The notes under the pieces: model-generated
What the model was told of the DNA's origin: nothing
The model's input: only the letters and a program-made list of their open reading frames with translations
Databases searched by the model: none
Program-made: the position numbers and the translations under genes
Source of the DNA: Microbacterium sp. JZ31
GTDB taxonomy: Bacteria > Actinomycetota > Actinomycetes > Actinomycetales > Microbacteriaceae
Direction: 5' to 3'
NCBI RefSeq assembly: GCF_016805985.1
Contig: NZ_CP017661.1
Coordinates: 2,728,001-2,792,000, forward strand
DNA: 64,000 nucleotides
In this document: positions 9,298 to 18,685 of the stretch, piece after piece
Layout of the letters: the number at the start of each line of letters is the position of its first letter
Position numbering within the stretch: the stretch's first letter is position 1

Positions 9298-10605
9298 ATG
9301 TTTCGAATGACGTCAGCGAAGGCGGCGAAGAGGCTCGCCGTTGCGGGCGCCGTCACGATCGCGAGCGCTCTCGTGCTCACGGGCTGCGGACGCGGCGATG
9401 CAGGCGGGGGCGGGGACGCGGGCGCCCCCGCGGGCGAGGCGATCGACGACTCCCCCGCCACGGGCACGATCGAGGTCTGGGCGATGGGGAACGAAGGCGA
9501 GGTCCTCGGCAAGCTCGCCGCACAGTTCGAGGAGCAGAACCCGGACGTCACGGTGAACGTGACGGCCGTGCCCTGGGAGAGCGCGCACGACCGCATCGCG
9601 ACATCCATCGCGGGTGGCGAGACCCCCGACATCACGATGCTCGGCACGACGTGGGTGGGCGAGTTCGCCGCGACCGGCGCGTTCGAACCCACACCCGAAG
9701 GGCTCGTGGACGAGGGATCGTTCTTCCCCGGATCCTGGGACACGACGGTCGTCGACGACGTCGCGTACGGCGTGCCCTGGTACGTCGACACGCGCGTGCT
9801 CTACTACCGCACGGACCTGGCCGAGGCCGCCGGCGTCGAGCCGCCCGCCACGTGGGACGAGTACAAGGAGTTCGCCGCGGCGCTGAAGGATCAGGGCGCG
9901 ACGTCCGGCGTCTCCCTGCCGCCGGGCGGCTTCGACTCGTGGCAGTACGTGGCGCCCCTCGTCTGGCAGCAGGGCGGCGACATCCTCGCGGACGACGGCT
10001 CGACCTTCACCCTCGACACCCCGGAGTGGAAGGAGGCGTTCGAGTTCTACGCGAGCTTCTTCGAGGAGGGCGTCTCGGAGCCCGTCCGGCTCGAGGGCGG
10101 CGAGATCGAGCAGAAGTTCATCTCGGGCGAGGTGGGGTCGTTCTTCAGCGGCCCGTTCCACGTCAGCCTGCTGCTCGAGCAGGGCGGAGAGGAGTTCGCC
10201 GACAAGTTCGGGGTCGCGATGGTGCCCGGGGCCGACAGCCGCACGAGCTTCACGGGCGGCGGCAACCTCGCCGTGTTCGAGGACACGGAGAACCGCGACG
10301 CCTCCTGGAAGTTCGTGCGCTGGCTGAGCCAGCCCGAGACGCAGATCGCCTGGTACGACATCTCGACGGATCTGCCGAGCGTCGAGGCGGCGTGGGACGA
10401 TCCGACCTTCTCCGAGGACCCCTACCTCAGCGTGTTCGGCGAGCAGCTGCTCGACTCGAAGGCGCCGCCCGCGATCCCCACCTGGGCGCAGGTGTCGGCG
10501 GTGATCGACCAGGAGCTGGAGAAGGTCACGCGCGGCGAGACGACCGTCGACGACGCGCTCGCGGCCGTGCAGCAGCAGGCCGAGTCGATCGGCACCGGTC
10601 AGTAA
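9298..10605 (+). CDS. Sugar ABC transporter substrate-binding lipoprotein
   Basis: A 435-residue family 1 extracellular solute-binding protein. A lipoprotein signal ends in the lipobox LTGC (Cys30), followed by a Gly/Ala/Asp-rich linker. The mature part begins GTIEVWAMGNEGEVL and keeps the typical ...AAQFEEQNPDVTVNV and WPFV-like lobes of oligosaccharide binders. The ATG at 9298 is preceded by GGAGG seven bases upstream; a further upstream frame extension lacks a good site. First gene of a four-gene operon (binding protein, two permeases, GH1). The ligand is inferred to be a beta-gluco-oligosaccharide made by the neighbouring secreted enzyme. Confidence 0.92.
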   Translation: MFRMTSAKAAKRLAVAGAVTIASALVLTGCGRGDAGGGGDAGAPAGEAIDDSPATGTIEVWAMGNEGEVLGKLAAQFEEQNPDVTVNVTAVPWESAHDRIATSIAGGETPDITMLGTTWVGEFAATGAFEPTPEGLVDEGSFFPGSWDTTVVDDVAYGVPWYVDTRVLYYRTDLAEAAGVEPPATWDEYKEFAAALKDQGATSGVSLPPGGFDSWQYVAPLVWQQGGDILADDGSTFTLDTPEWKEAFEFYASFFEEGVSEPVRLEGGEIEQKFISGEVGSFFSGPFHVSLLLEQGGEEFADKFGVAMVPGADSRTSFTGGGNLAVFEDTENRDASWKFVRWLSQPETQIAWYDISTDLPSVEAAWDDPTFSEDPYLSVFGEQLLDSKAPPAIPTWAQVSAVIDQELEKVTRGETTVDDALAAVQQQAESIGTGQ

Positions 10606-10609
10606 CCGC

Positions 10610-11536
10610 ATGTCGGCCCTGGCCACGTCCGCCCCGGCGCGCACGGGCACGCGTCCGTCGCGCCGGAGCGGCCGCACCACCCTGATCGCGTGGGGATTCG
10701 CCGCGCCGTTCGTCATCCTGTTCCTCGTCTTCATGGCGGGACCGATCGTGCCCTCGCTGCTGATGAGCTTCACGGACCTGACGACGCGCGATCTCGAGAC
10801 GCCGTTCAACGTGAACCTGATCGGCTTCGACAACTACGCGCGGCTGCTCTCCGATCCGCGCTTCCTGCGCTCGCTGCTGAACACCGCGATGTTCGTCCTC
10901 GTGGGCGTGCCCCTCACGATGGCGCTCGCGCTCGCGGTCGCCCTGGCGCTCAACACGGGGATCACCCGGTTCCGGACCGTGTTCCGGGTGGGCTACTACG
11001 CCCCCGTCGTGACGAGCATCGTCGCGATCGCGATCGTGTGGCGGTTCATCCTGCAGCCCGACGGCCTGCTGAACGGGTTTCTCGGCTGGTTCGGGATCCA
11101 GGGGCCCGACTGGCTGCAGTCCACCACGTGGGCTCTGCCGTCGCTGATCCTGATGGCGGTGTGGCGCAACATCGGCACGCTGATGGTGATCTTCCTGGCG
11201 GGCCTGCAGGGCGTGCCGCGCGAGCACCACGAAGCGGCGATGGTCGACGGCGCGGGAGCCTTCCGACGCTTCTCGTCGATCACGCTTCCCGCGCTGCGTC
11301 CCACGCTGCTGTTCGCCGCGGTCATCACGGGCATCGGGTTCCTGCAGTTCTTCGAGGAGCCGTTCGTCATGACGCGCGGCGGCCCGCTCGACGCGACCCT
11401 GTCGACCGCGATGTACACGTTCAACCAGTTCGGCTTCGGCAACTACGCCTACGCATCCGCGGCGAGCTACGTGCTCTTCCTCGCGATCGTCGCACTCTCG
11501 CTGATCCAGTTCCGCCTGCTGGGAAGGAGGGACTGA
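10610..11536 (+). CDS. Sugar ABC transporter permease, MalF type
   Basis: A 308-residue inner-membrane permease with six predicted helices. It carries the cytoplasmic EAA loop that docks to the ATPase (EHHEAAMVDGAGAFRRFSSI at about residues 205-224). It starts four bases after the binding-protein stop, so the two are co-transcribed. No ATPase gene is present nearby, so the complex probably uses a shared MsiK-like ATPase encoded elsewhere, as is common for actinobacterial CUT1 importers. Confidence 0.92.
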   Translation: MSALATSAPARTGTRPSRRSGRTTLIAWGFAAPFVILFLVFMAGPIVPSLLMSFTDLTTRDLETPFNVNLIGFDNYARLLSDPRFLRSLLNTAMFVLVGVPLTMALALAVALALNTGITRFRTVFRVGYYAPVVTSIVAIAIVWRFILQPDGLLNGFLGWFGIQGPDWLQSTTWALPSLILMAVWRNIGTLMVIFLAGLQGVPREHHEAAMVDGAGAFRRFSSITLPALRPTLLFAAVITGIGFLQFFEEPFVMTRGGPLDATLSTAMYTFNQFGFGNYAYASAASYVLFLAIVALSLIQFRLLGRRD

Positions 11537-11537
11537 C

Positions 11538-12410
11538 ATGACCGCGATCACGCAGACGCCCGTGGCCGCCGAGCCGAGCCCGCGCCGGCGCCGCGGCGAG
11601 CGCCCCCGCTGGTGGCTCTACGTCGTGCTCACGCTCGGTCTCATCGCGATGGCCATGCCGTTCGTGTGGATGATCCTGGGCTCGTTCAAGACGAACGCCG
11701 AGATCCGGCAGCACCCCACAGGATTCCTGCCGCTCGAGCCGACGCTCGAGAACTACACGCAGCTGTTCGGCCGGCTCGACTTCACGACGTTCTTCCTCAA
11801 CAGCATCGTCGTGGCGGTGTGCGTCACGGCCGGCAACATCGTGTTCTCGTCGATGGTCGGCTACGCGCTCGCCAAGCTCGAGTTCCGCGGCAAGCGCCTG
11901 CTGTTCCTGCTCGTGCTCGCGACGCTCATGGTGCCCGGGGTCGTGACGTTCGTGCCGCTGTTCGTGCTCACGGCCAACCTCGGCCTCGTCAACTCGTACC
12001 CCGGTCTCATCCTGCCGTTCCTCATCACGCCGCTCGGCGTGTTCCTCATGCGGCAGTTCATGCTCGGCCTGCCCGACGAGCTGATCGAGGCGGCCAGGAT
12101 CGACGGAGCGAGCGAGTGGCGCATCTTCCTCCGCGTGATCATGCCGCTGTGCGGGCCCGCGGTCGCGACGCTCACGATCCTCACGTTCCTCGCGAGCTGG
12201 AACAACTTCCTGTGGCCGCTCGTCGTCGCCACCGGCGAGGACAAGTACACGCTGCCGGTCGCGCTGGCGCTGTACTCCGTGGGGCAGAACGCGGCGGAGT
12301 ACGGGCTGATGATGGCCGGCGCGGTGATCGTCGTGGTGCCCGTCCTCGTCGTGTTCGTCGCGCTGCAGCGCCACTTCGTCCAAGGCATCGCCCTGACGGG
12401 CATCAAGTAG
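11538..12410 (+). CDS. Sugar ABC transporter permease, MalG type
   Basis: A 290-residue permease that pairs with the MalF-type subunit. A basic N-terminus (PRRRRGERPRWW) precedes six hydrophobic helices. The EAA loop ELIEAARIDGASEWRIFLRV lies at about residues 190-210. It begins one base after the preceding stop, with GGAAGGAGGG as ribosome site inside the end of the previous gene. The C-terminal FVQGIALTGIK is typical of the family. Confidence 0.92.
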   Translation: MTAITQTPVAAEPSPRRRRGERPRWWLYVVLTLGLIAMAMPFVWMILGSFKTNAEIRQHPTGFLPLEPTLENYTQLFGRLDFTTFFLNSIVVAVCVTAGNIVFSSMVGYALAKLEFRGKRLLFLLVLATLMVPGVVTFVPLFVLTANLGLVNSYPGLILPFLITPLGVFLMRQFMLGLPDELIEAARIDGASEWRIFLRVIMPLCGPAVATLTILTFLASWNNFLWPLVVATGEDKYTLPVALALYSVGQNAAEYGLMMAGAVIVVVPVLVVFVALQRHFVQGIALTGIK

Positions 12411-12423
12411 CAAGGAGAGACGG

Positions 12424-13605
<1,182 letters not shown>

Positions 13606-13618
13606 GCCGGATCCTGCC

Positions 13619-13655
13619 GATTCCGCAAGCACACCCCCGCCGCAACTGCGGAATC
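13619..13655. promoter_or_regulatory. Inverted repeat, likely AsnC operator
   Basis: GATTCCGCA (13619-13627) and TGCGGAATC (13647-13655) are perfect 9-bp complements 19 bases apart. The site lies just upstream of the predicted -35 box of the AsnC-type gene, where autoregulation is usual for this family. It could also act as a weak terminator for the preceding glucosidase operon. Confidence 0.45.
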
Positions 13656-13657
13656 CC

Positions 13658-13686
13658 TTGTCTGACCTGGGATCCACTGTCAATAT
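13658..13686 (+). promoter_or_regulatory. Predicted sigma-A promoter of the AsnC-type gene
   Basis: TTGTCT (13658-13663), a 17-base spacer and CAATAT (13681-13686) match the -35/-10 pattern. The ATG lies six bases after the -10 box, so transcription would begin at or near the A of the start codon, giving a leaderless mRNA. Confidence 0.5.
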
Positions 13687-13692
13687 GGTCAT

Positions 13693-14160
13693 ATGCCCCC
13701 TCGCGACGCCAAGGCCCCGCTCGACGACATCTCGAAGGCGATCATCGAGCAGCTGCAGGTCGACGGGCGCCGCTCGTACGCCGAGGTGGGCAAGGCCGTC
13801 GGGCTGTCCGAGGCCGCCGTGCGGCAGCGCGTGCAGCGCCTGATGGACTCAGGCGTGATGCAGATCGTCGCCGTGACCGACCCCCTGCAGATGGGATTCC
13901 TCCGCCAGGCGATGATCGGCGTGCGCGTCTCGGGGGACACACGCACGATCGCGGACCAGATCGCTGAGATCCCCGACGTGATCTACGTGGTGCTCACGGC
14001 CGGAAGCTTCGACCTGCTCGTCGAGGTCGTCGCCGAGGACGACGAGAAGCTGCTCGACGTGCTCAACGACCGGATCCGCTCGCTCGAGGGCGTCGCCTCC
14101 ACCGAGACGTTCGTCTACCTGAAGCTGCGCAAGCAGCTCTACGACTGGGGAACCCGCTGA
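13693..14160 (+). CDS. Lrp/AsnC family transcriptional regulator
   Basis: A 155-residue regulator. The N-terminal winged HTH covers about residues 10-60 (LDDISKAIIEQLQVDGRRSY, then VGLSEAAVRQRVQRL as recognition helix). The C-terminal half is the RAM ligand-binding domain with the typical DVIYVVLTAGSFDLLVEVV strand. It ends 20 bases before a class III aminotransferase gene and is probably co-transcribed with it. Regulators of this class sense amino acids, so the aminotransferase substrate or product is the likely ligand. Confidence 0.9.
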   Translation: MPPRDAKAPLDDISKAIIEQLQVDGRRSYAEVGKAVGLSEAAVRQRVQRLMDSGVMQIVAVTDPLQMGFLRQAMIGVRVSGDTRTIADQIAEIPDVIYVVLTAGSFDLLVEVVAEDDEKLLDVLNDRIRSLEGVASTETFVYLKLRKQLYDWGTR

Positions 14161-14180
14161 CGCATCCGAGGAGGATCGCA

Positions 14181-15593
14181 ATGACCGACACCCAGCAGCA
14201 CCTGGCCTCCGACACGGCCCGCTACGACACGGAGGCGCTCAACGCCAAGGCCGCCGACCACCTGTGGATGCACTTCGGCCGCCAGTCCGCGCTCGCGGCG
14301 GGGCATGTGCCGATGATCGTGAAGGGCGACGGCCACTACATCTGGGACAGCCGCGGCAAGCGCTACTTCGACGGCCTGTCGGGCCTGTTCGTGGTCGGCG
14401 CGGGCCATGGCCGCCGCGAGCTCGCGGAGGTCGCGGCGAAGCAGGCCGCCGAGCTCGCCTACTTCCCGATCTGGGGCTACACCCACCCGAACGCGATCGA
14501 GCTCTCCGACCGCCTCGCGGACTACGCGCCCGGCGACCTGAACCGCGTGTTCTTCTCCACGGGCGGCGGCGAGGCGGTGGAGACCGCGTTCAAGCTGGCC
14601 AAGCACTACTGGAAGCTGCAGGGCCGCCCCACCAAGCACAAGGTCATCTCGCGCGCGGTCGCGTATCACGGCACCCCGCAGGGCGCGCTCGCCATCACCG
14701 GCATCCCGGCCATGAAGGAGATGTACGAGCCGCTCACGCCCGGGGCCTTCCGCGTGCCGAACACGAACTTCTACCGCGCCGAGGAGATGGGCTTCACGGG
14801 CACGGAGGAGGAGTTCGGGATCTGGGCCGCGAACCGGATCGAGGAGATGATCCTGTTCGAGGGTCCCGAGACCGTCGCGGCGGTGTTCCTGGAGCCCGTG
14901 CAGAACGCGGGCGGCTGCTTCCCGCCGCCGAAGGGCTACTTCGAGCGCGTGCGGCGGATCTGCGACACGTACGACGTCCTGCTCGTCAGCGACGAGGTGA
15001 TCTGCGCGTTCGGCCGGATCGGCCACATGTTCGCGTGCGACGCGTACGGCTACGTGCCCGACATGATCACGTGCGCCAAGGCCATCACGAGCGGCTACTC
15101 CCCGCTCGGCGCGACGATCGTGAGCGACCGGATCTACGAGCCGTTCGCGACCGGCACCACGACGTTCCTGCACGGCTACACGTTCGGCGGGCACCCCGTC
15201 TCGACCGCCGTCGCGATGGCGAACCTCGACATCTTCGAGCGCGAGGGCCTGAACGACAACGTGCGTGCGAACTCCGCCGCGTTCCGTGCCTCGCTCGAGA
15301 CGCTGCTCGACCTGCCGATCGTGGGCGACGTGCGCGGCGACGGGTACTTCTTCGGCATCGAGCTCGTGAAGGACAAGGGCACGAAGGCCACGTTCGACGC
15401 CGACGAGTCCGAGCGTCTGCTGCGCGGCTTCCTGTCGCGGGCGCTGTTCGACGCCGGCCTCTACTGCCGCGCGGACGACCGGGGCGACCCCGTGATCCAG
15501 CTCGCGCCGCCGCTGACGTGCGGACAGGCCGAGTTCGAGGAGATCACCGACATTCTGCGCGGCGTGCTGTCGGAGGCGTCCGCCATGCTCTGA
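14181..15593 (+). CDS. Class III PLP-dependent aminotransferase (omega-amino acid/diamine type)
   Basis: A 470-residue fold-type I aminotransferase of the class III group, which moves amino groups from omega-amino acids, GABA or diamines such as putrescine to pyruvate or 2-oxoglutarate. FFSTGGGEAVETAFKLAK (about residues 124-141) binds the cofactor phosphate, Asp271 in LLVSDEV contacts the pyridine nitrogen, and Lys300 in ITCAKAITSG forms the Schiff base. LHGYTFGGHPVS is the other conserved block. GAGGATCGCA precedes the ATG. The pairing with an AsnC regulator is typical for such enzymes. The precise substrate cannot be decided; putrescine, GABA or beta-alanine are reasonable. Confidence 0.88.
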   Translation: MTDTQQHLASDTARYDTEALNAKAADHLWMHFGRQSALAAGHVPMIVKGDGHYIWDSRGKRYFDGLSGLFVVGAGHGRRELAEVAAKQAAELAYFPIWGYTHPNAIELSDRLADYAPGDLNRVFFSTGGGEAVETAFKLAKHYWKLQGRPTKHKVISRAVAYHGTPQGALAITGIPAMKEMYEPLTPGAFRVPNTNFYRAEEMGFTGTEEEFGIWAANRIEEMILFEGPETVAAVFLEPVQNAGGCFPPPKGYFERVRRICDTYDVLLVSDEVICAFGRIGHMFACDAYGYVPDMITCAKAITSGYSPLGATIVSDRIYEPFATGTTTFLHGYTFGGHPVSTAVAMANLDIFEREGLNDNVRANSAAFRASLETLLDLPIVGDVRGDGYFFGIELVKDKGTKATFDADESERLLRGFLSRALFDAGLYCRADDRGDPVIQLAPPLTCGQAEFEEITDILRGVLSEASAML

Positions 15594-15624
15594 GCCCGCA
15601 TGCGGCCGGGGCGGGGATTGCGCC

Positions 15625-15708
15625 GTTTCGACTCCTCGCGCTCGTCGCTCAACGAACACAGCAGCTGGCTGTTCGTCGAGCGAGGGAGCGCAGCGACCGA
15701 GTCGAAAC
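15625..15708. repeat. Dispersed palindromic repeat, element A
   Basis: Left arm begins GTTTCGACTCCTCG and ends in TCGCTCAAC (15625-15653). Right arm runs from about 15672 to CCGAGTCGAAAC at 15708. The arms are complementary over most of their length with small asymmetries. The same arm sequence occurs near 21335, 22606, 49630, 49741, 50225 and 50348. Function unknown; REP/MITE-like. Confidence 0.75.
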
Positions 15709-15711
15709 GGC

Positions 15712-15748
15712 CCGGACCGCCGACGGCTTCGCGCCGCCGGCGGTCCGG
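15712..15748. terminator. Hairpin between convergent aminotransferase and DUF4097 genes
   Basis: CCGGACCGCCG (15712-15722) pairs perfectly with CGGCGGTCCGG (15738-15748), and inner ACGGC/GCCG extend the stem. It lies between convergent genes and could end transcription in both directions. It abuts repeat element A. Confidence 0.55.
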
Positions 15749-15757
15749 ATCGCGGAA

Positions 15758-16636
15758 TCAGCCGGCGGAGCGGAGGCTCACGTGCCCCGCGGCGATGTCC
15801 ACCGCGACCTGGTGCTCGGACGCGCTGGCGGTCTCGAGGCGGTTGTCGATCGCCCCGGCCGAGATGTCCTCCTGCACGTCGTACTCGCCGGCCGGCAGCG
15901 TGAGGTCGAGGGAGCCCGCGCTCACGCCGATGTCGACGAGTTCCGGCTGTGCCCCGGTGAGCTCGGCCTCGAGCCGGCCCGCCGCGAGCGTGAACTGCGC
16001 CTCGCCGACCTCGGCGAGCGCGATGCGCGCCGCGCCGGCGTTGATGTCGGCGGCGAGCGACTCGGCCGAACCGCGGACGTCGAGGCTGCCGGCGCCCAGT
16101 TCGAGTTCGAGCGCGCCGAACGACCCGTCGCTGTCGAGAGCGCCGGCCGAGACCGCGAGCCGTGCGTCGACGCCCTCGAGCGACTCGGGGAGCGTCAGCA
16201 CGACCCGCTCCTCGTCGCGGCCCCAGCCCCAGCCCCAGCGCGGGCCGTCCCAGCGACCCCAGCCGTCGAGCAGGCCGTCGCGGCTGGACACGCGCAGCTC
16301 GTCGCCGTCCCGGCGGATCGTCCACTCGCTCTGCGAGTCGGTGATCTCGAGCGTCGCCTCCTCCACGTCGGCGAACTCGATGCGGAACTGGGCGGCGTCC
16401 GCCTGCACGTCGAGCGACGAGACGCCGGACACCTCCGCGGTCAGCGTGTCGGTCACGCGCGTGGCCGCCGCGACGGTCGATCGGATCGCGCCGGCGATCG
16501 TGCCGAGGAGGAGGAGCGCGCCGATCACGATCAGGATGATCGCGACGGGCTTGCCCGGACCACCGCTGCGGGGCGGCGTGGCCGGAGCCGGCGACGAGGC
16601 CGGCGCGGGAGGCGGAGGCGTGACGGTCGTGTTCAT
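15758..16636 (-). CDS. DUF4097-type membrane-anchored beta-repeat protein
   Basis: A 292-residue protein with a Pro/Ala-rich N-terminus, one membrane helix (about residues 30-52, VAIILIVIGALLLLG) and a long C-terminal part of short beta repeats (for example VSAGALDSDGSFGALELELG, then VSAGSLDLTLPAGEYDV). This matches the DUF4097 / adhesin-like beta-helix family, which is often encoded with cell-envelope stress kinases. It overlaps the upstream response regulator by four bases and is the last gene of a three-gene operon. Role is inferred to be output or feedback for that system. Confidence 0.75.
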   Translation of the reverse strand: MNTTVTPPPPAPASSPAPATPPRSGGPGKPVAIILIVIGALLLLGTIAGAIRSTVAAATRVTDTLTAEVSGVSSLDVQADAAQFRIEFADVEEATLEITDSQSEWTIRRDGDELRVSSRDGLLDGWGRWDGPRWGWGWGRDEERVVLTLPESLEGVDARLAVSAGALDSDGSFGALELELGAGSLDVRGSAESLAADINAGAARIALAEVGEAQFTLAAGRLEAELTGAQPELVDIGVSAGSLDLTLPAGEYDVQEDISAGAIDNRLETASASEHQVAVDIAAGHVSLRSAG

Positions 16637-17310
16637 CGTGCCGTTCCTGTCTGCGGCGATCCGCCGCTGCTCTCGATGTGCGCAAGCGCCGCGAGCACGC
16701 GGCGGTTGCCGGATTCGTCGGGCTCGAGGCCCAGCTTCTGGAAGATCGCGGTGATGTGCTTCTCGACGCTCGCCTCGGAGAGGAAGAGCATCCCGGCGAT
16801 CGCCTGGTTCGACTTGCCCTCCGCGATCAGTGCGAGCACCGTGCGCTCGCGCTCGGTCAGGCGCGACATCCGGTCGTCCTCGCGCCGACGGGTGAGCAGC
16901 TGTGCGACGACCTCGGGGTCGAGCACCGTCGCGCCCTGCCCGATCCGGGTGACCGACGCCAGGAACTCGGCGACGTCCGCGACCCGGTCCTTGAGCAGGT
17001 AGCCGAGCGCGCCGCCCTGGCCGGTGATGAGTTCGCTCGCGTAGCGCTCCTCGACGTACTGGGACAGCACGAGCACCGGAAGCTCGGGGCGCCGGGCCCG
17101 CAGCTGCACCGCGGCGCGGATGCCCTCGTCCGTGAAGGTGGGCGGGAGGCGGACGTCGAGGATGCAGAGCTCGGGGGCCGTCTGGTCGACCGCGGCCTGC
17201 AGGCCGGATGCGTCGGGCAGTGCCGCGACGACCGTGTGGCCGCTGCCGTCGAGCAGGCGCACGAGGCCCTCGCGCAGCAGGACGGAGTCCTCGCAGATCA
17301 GGATGCGCAT
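16633..17310 (-). CDS. NarL/LuxR-family response regulator
   Basis: A 225-residue two-component regulator. The receiver domain has the acidic pocket CED near residues 6-8 and phospho-acceptor Asp52 in CILDVRLP. The LuxR-type HTH begins at about residue 150 with LTERERTVLALIAEGKSNQA and continues through LSEASVEKHI. The ATG at 17310 overlaps the kinase stop by 13 bases, showing tight coupling. A much longer upstream frame is not the real N-terminus. Confidence 0.92.
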   Translation of the reverse strand: MRILICEDSVLLREGLVRLLDGSGHTVVAALPDASGLQAAVDQTAPELCILDVRLPPTFTDEGIRAAVQLRARRPELPVLVLSQYVEERYASELITGQGGALGYLLKDRVADVAEFLASVTRIGQGATVLDPEVVAQLLTRRREDDRMSRLTERERTVLALIAEGKSNQAIAGMLFLSEASVEKHITAIFQKLGLEPDESGNRRVLAALAHIESSGGSPQTGTAR

Positions 17311-18596
17311 GGCACGCTCACCTCCAGGGCGGTGGGCCCGCCGAGCGGGCTGTCGAGCCGCACGGTGCCGCGGGCCGCGAGCACGCGGTTGGAGATGCCG
17401 TCCAGACCGCCGCCCGGCAGCACGCGGGCGCCGCCCAGGCCGTTGTCCTCGACGCGGGCCCACAGTGTGCCGTCGTCGCGCACGCGCACCGTGACGCGGC
17501 ATTCGCTGGCCCGCGAGTGCTTCGCGGCGTTGGTCAGCGACTCGGCGATCGCGAAGTACACGGCGGCCTCGGCGTCGCGACTGCACCGTCCGTCCAGGCG
17601 CACGTCGAGCCGCACGGGGATGTGCGACCGTCCGGCGAGCGCCGACAGGGCCGCGTCGAGCCCGCGGTCGTCGAGCACCGAGGCGTGGATGCCCCGCGCC
17701 AGCTGCCGCAGCTCGGTGATCGCTGCCTTGGTGGAGGTGTGCGCCTCCTCGATCAGCGCGCGGGCGCCGTCCGGGTCGTCGCCGAGCTTCTGCTGCGCGA
17801 GTCCCAAGGTCATGCCGACCGACACGAGCCGCGGCTGCACGCCGTCGTGGAGATCGCGCTCGATGCGCGTGCGCTCCACCTCGGAGGCGCGGAGGGCACC
17901 GGCGCGCTGCACGTCGGACACGCGAGCCTGCTCTGCCAGCTGCGCCTCGCGCGTCGGGATGACGATCACGCGGGCGAGCACGCCGTGCAACAGCGCGATG
18001 CCGACGAGCGCGGCCGCCGACGCGACGAAGGTCAGGATGCCGACGAGCGGCGCCCAGCCCGCGATGACGTCGAAGCCGAGGAAGCCGGCGACGCCGTCCG
18101 GTGCGTACAGCGGCGCGAACGCCAGCGCGACCGAGGACACGAGGGTCTGGAACAGCCACAGCGTGATCCAGCCGAGGATGGTCGCGATCGCGAGGTTGGC
18201 GATCGCGCGCCACATGGGCGCGTCGATGAACTGGTGCCACACCATCGACAGGAAGCCGCCGAACGTGCGGCGCGGCATGCGGCGCGCCCGGAGCGCGGGC
18301 AGGCCCGCGTCGTACAGGCCGTCGATGCGGGCGATCTCGATCCAGCCGATCGCGAACAGCAGATACACGAGGCCGAGCAGGAACACGGCGCCGATCGCGA
18401 GCACGGGCAGCAGGCCGATGCCGAGGCCGAGCAGCAGCCCGATGGCGCCCGCCAGGATGGGGCCGATGACGCCGAGGGCCGCGAGCTGCGCGAGAGCGCC
18501 CGCGAGCCGCAGCGGCGATGAGTGGGCCGGCAGCCGGCGTCGGGCGGGAGCACCCGGGGCCGGGACGGCCGGTGAGGAGGGAGCCTGAGTGGTCAT
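17298..18596 (-). CDS. NarL-type sensor histidine kinase with membrane sensor domain
   Basis: A 432-residue kinase. Residues ~30-90 and ~130-210 contain four hydrophobic segments that resemble the putative 'sensor' domain of actinobacterial kinases. The HisKA_3 dimerisation domain has the phospho-acceptor His250 in RIERDLHDGVQPR. The ATPase domain keeps an N box (ESLTNAAKHS) and G boxes (VEDNGLGGA, GGGLDGISNRV). The ATG has a TAGCTT box six bases upstream (18603-18608), fitting a leaderless mRNA. It heads the kinase-regulator-DUF4097 operon, similar in logic to LiaFSR cell-wall stress systems. Confidence 0.9.
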   Translation of the reverse strand: MTTQAPSSPAVPAPGAPARRRLPAHSSPLRLAGALAQLAALGVIGPILAGAIGLLLGLGIGLLPVLAIGAVFLLGLVYLLFAIGWIEIARIDGLYDAGLPALRARRMPRRTFGGFLSMVWHQFIDAPMWRAIANLAIATILGWITLWLFQTLVSSVALAFAPLYAPDGVAGFLGFDVIAGWAPLVGILTFVASAAALVGIALLHGVLARVIVIPTREAQLAEQARVSDVQRAGALRASEVERTRIERDLHDGVQPRLVSVGMTLGLAQQKLGDDPDGARALIEEAHTSTKAAITELRQLARGIHASVLDDRGLDAALSALAGRSHIPVRLDVRLDGRCSRDAEAAVYFAIAESLTNAAKHSRASECRVTVRVRDDGTLWARVEDNGLGGARVLPGGGLDGISNRVLAARGTVRLDSPLGGPTALEVSVPCAS

Positions 18597-18685
18597 GTCC
18601 TAAAGCTAGGACGGCGCCGCCGCCCGCCCCACCGAGGGATCCGGACATCCCGGTTCGGGATATCCGGAACCGCTACCGCGGGTTG

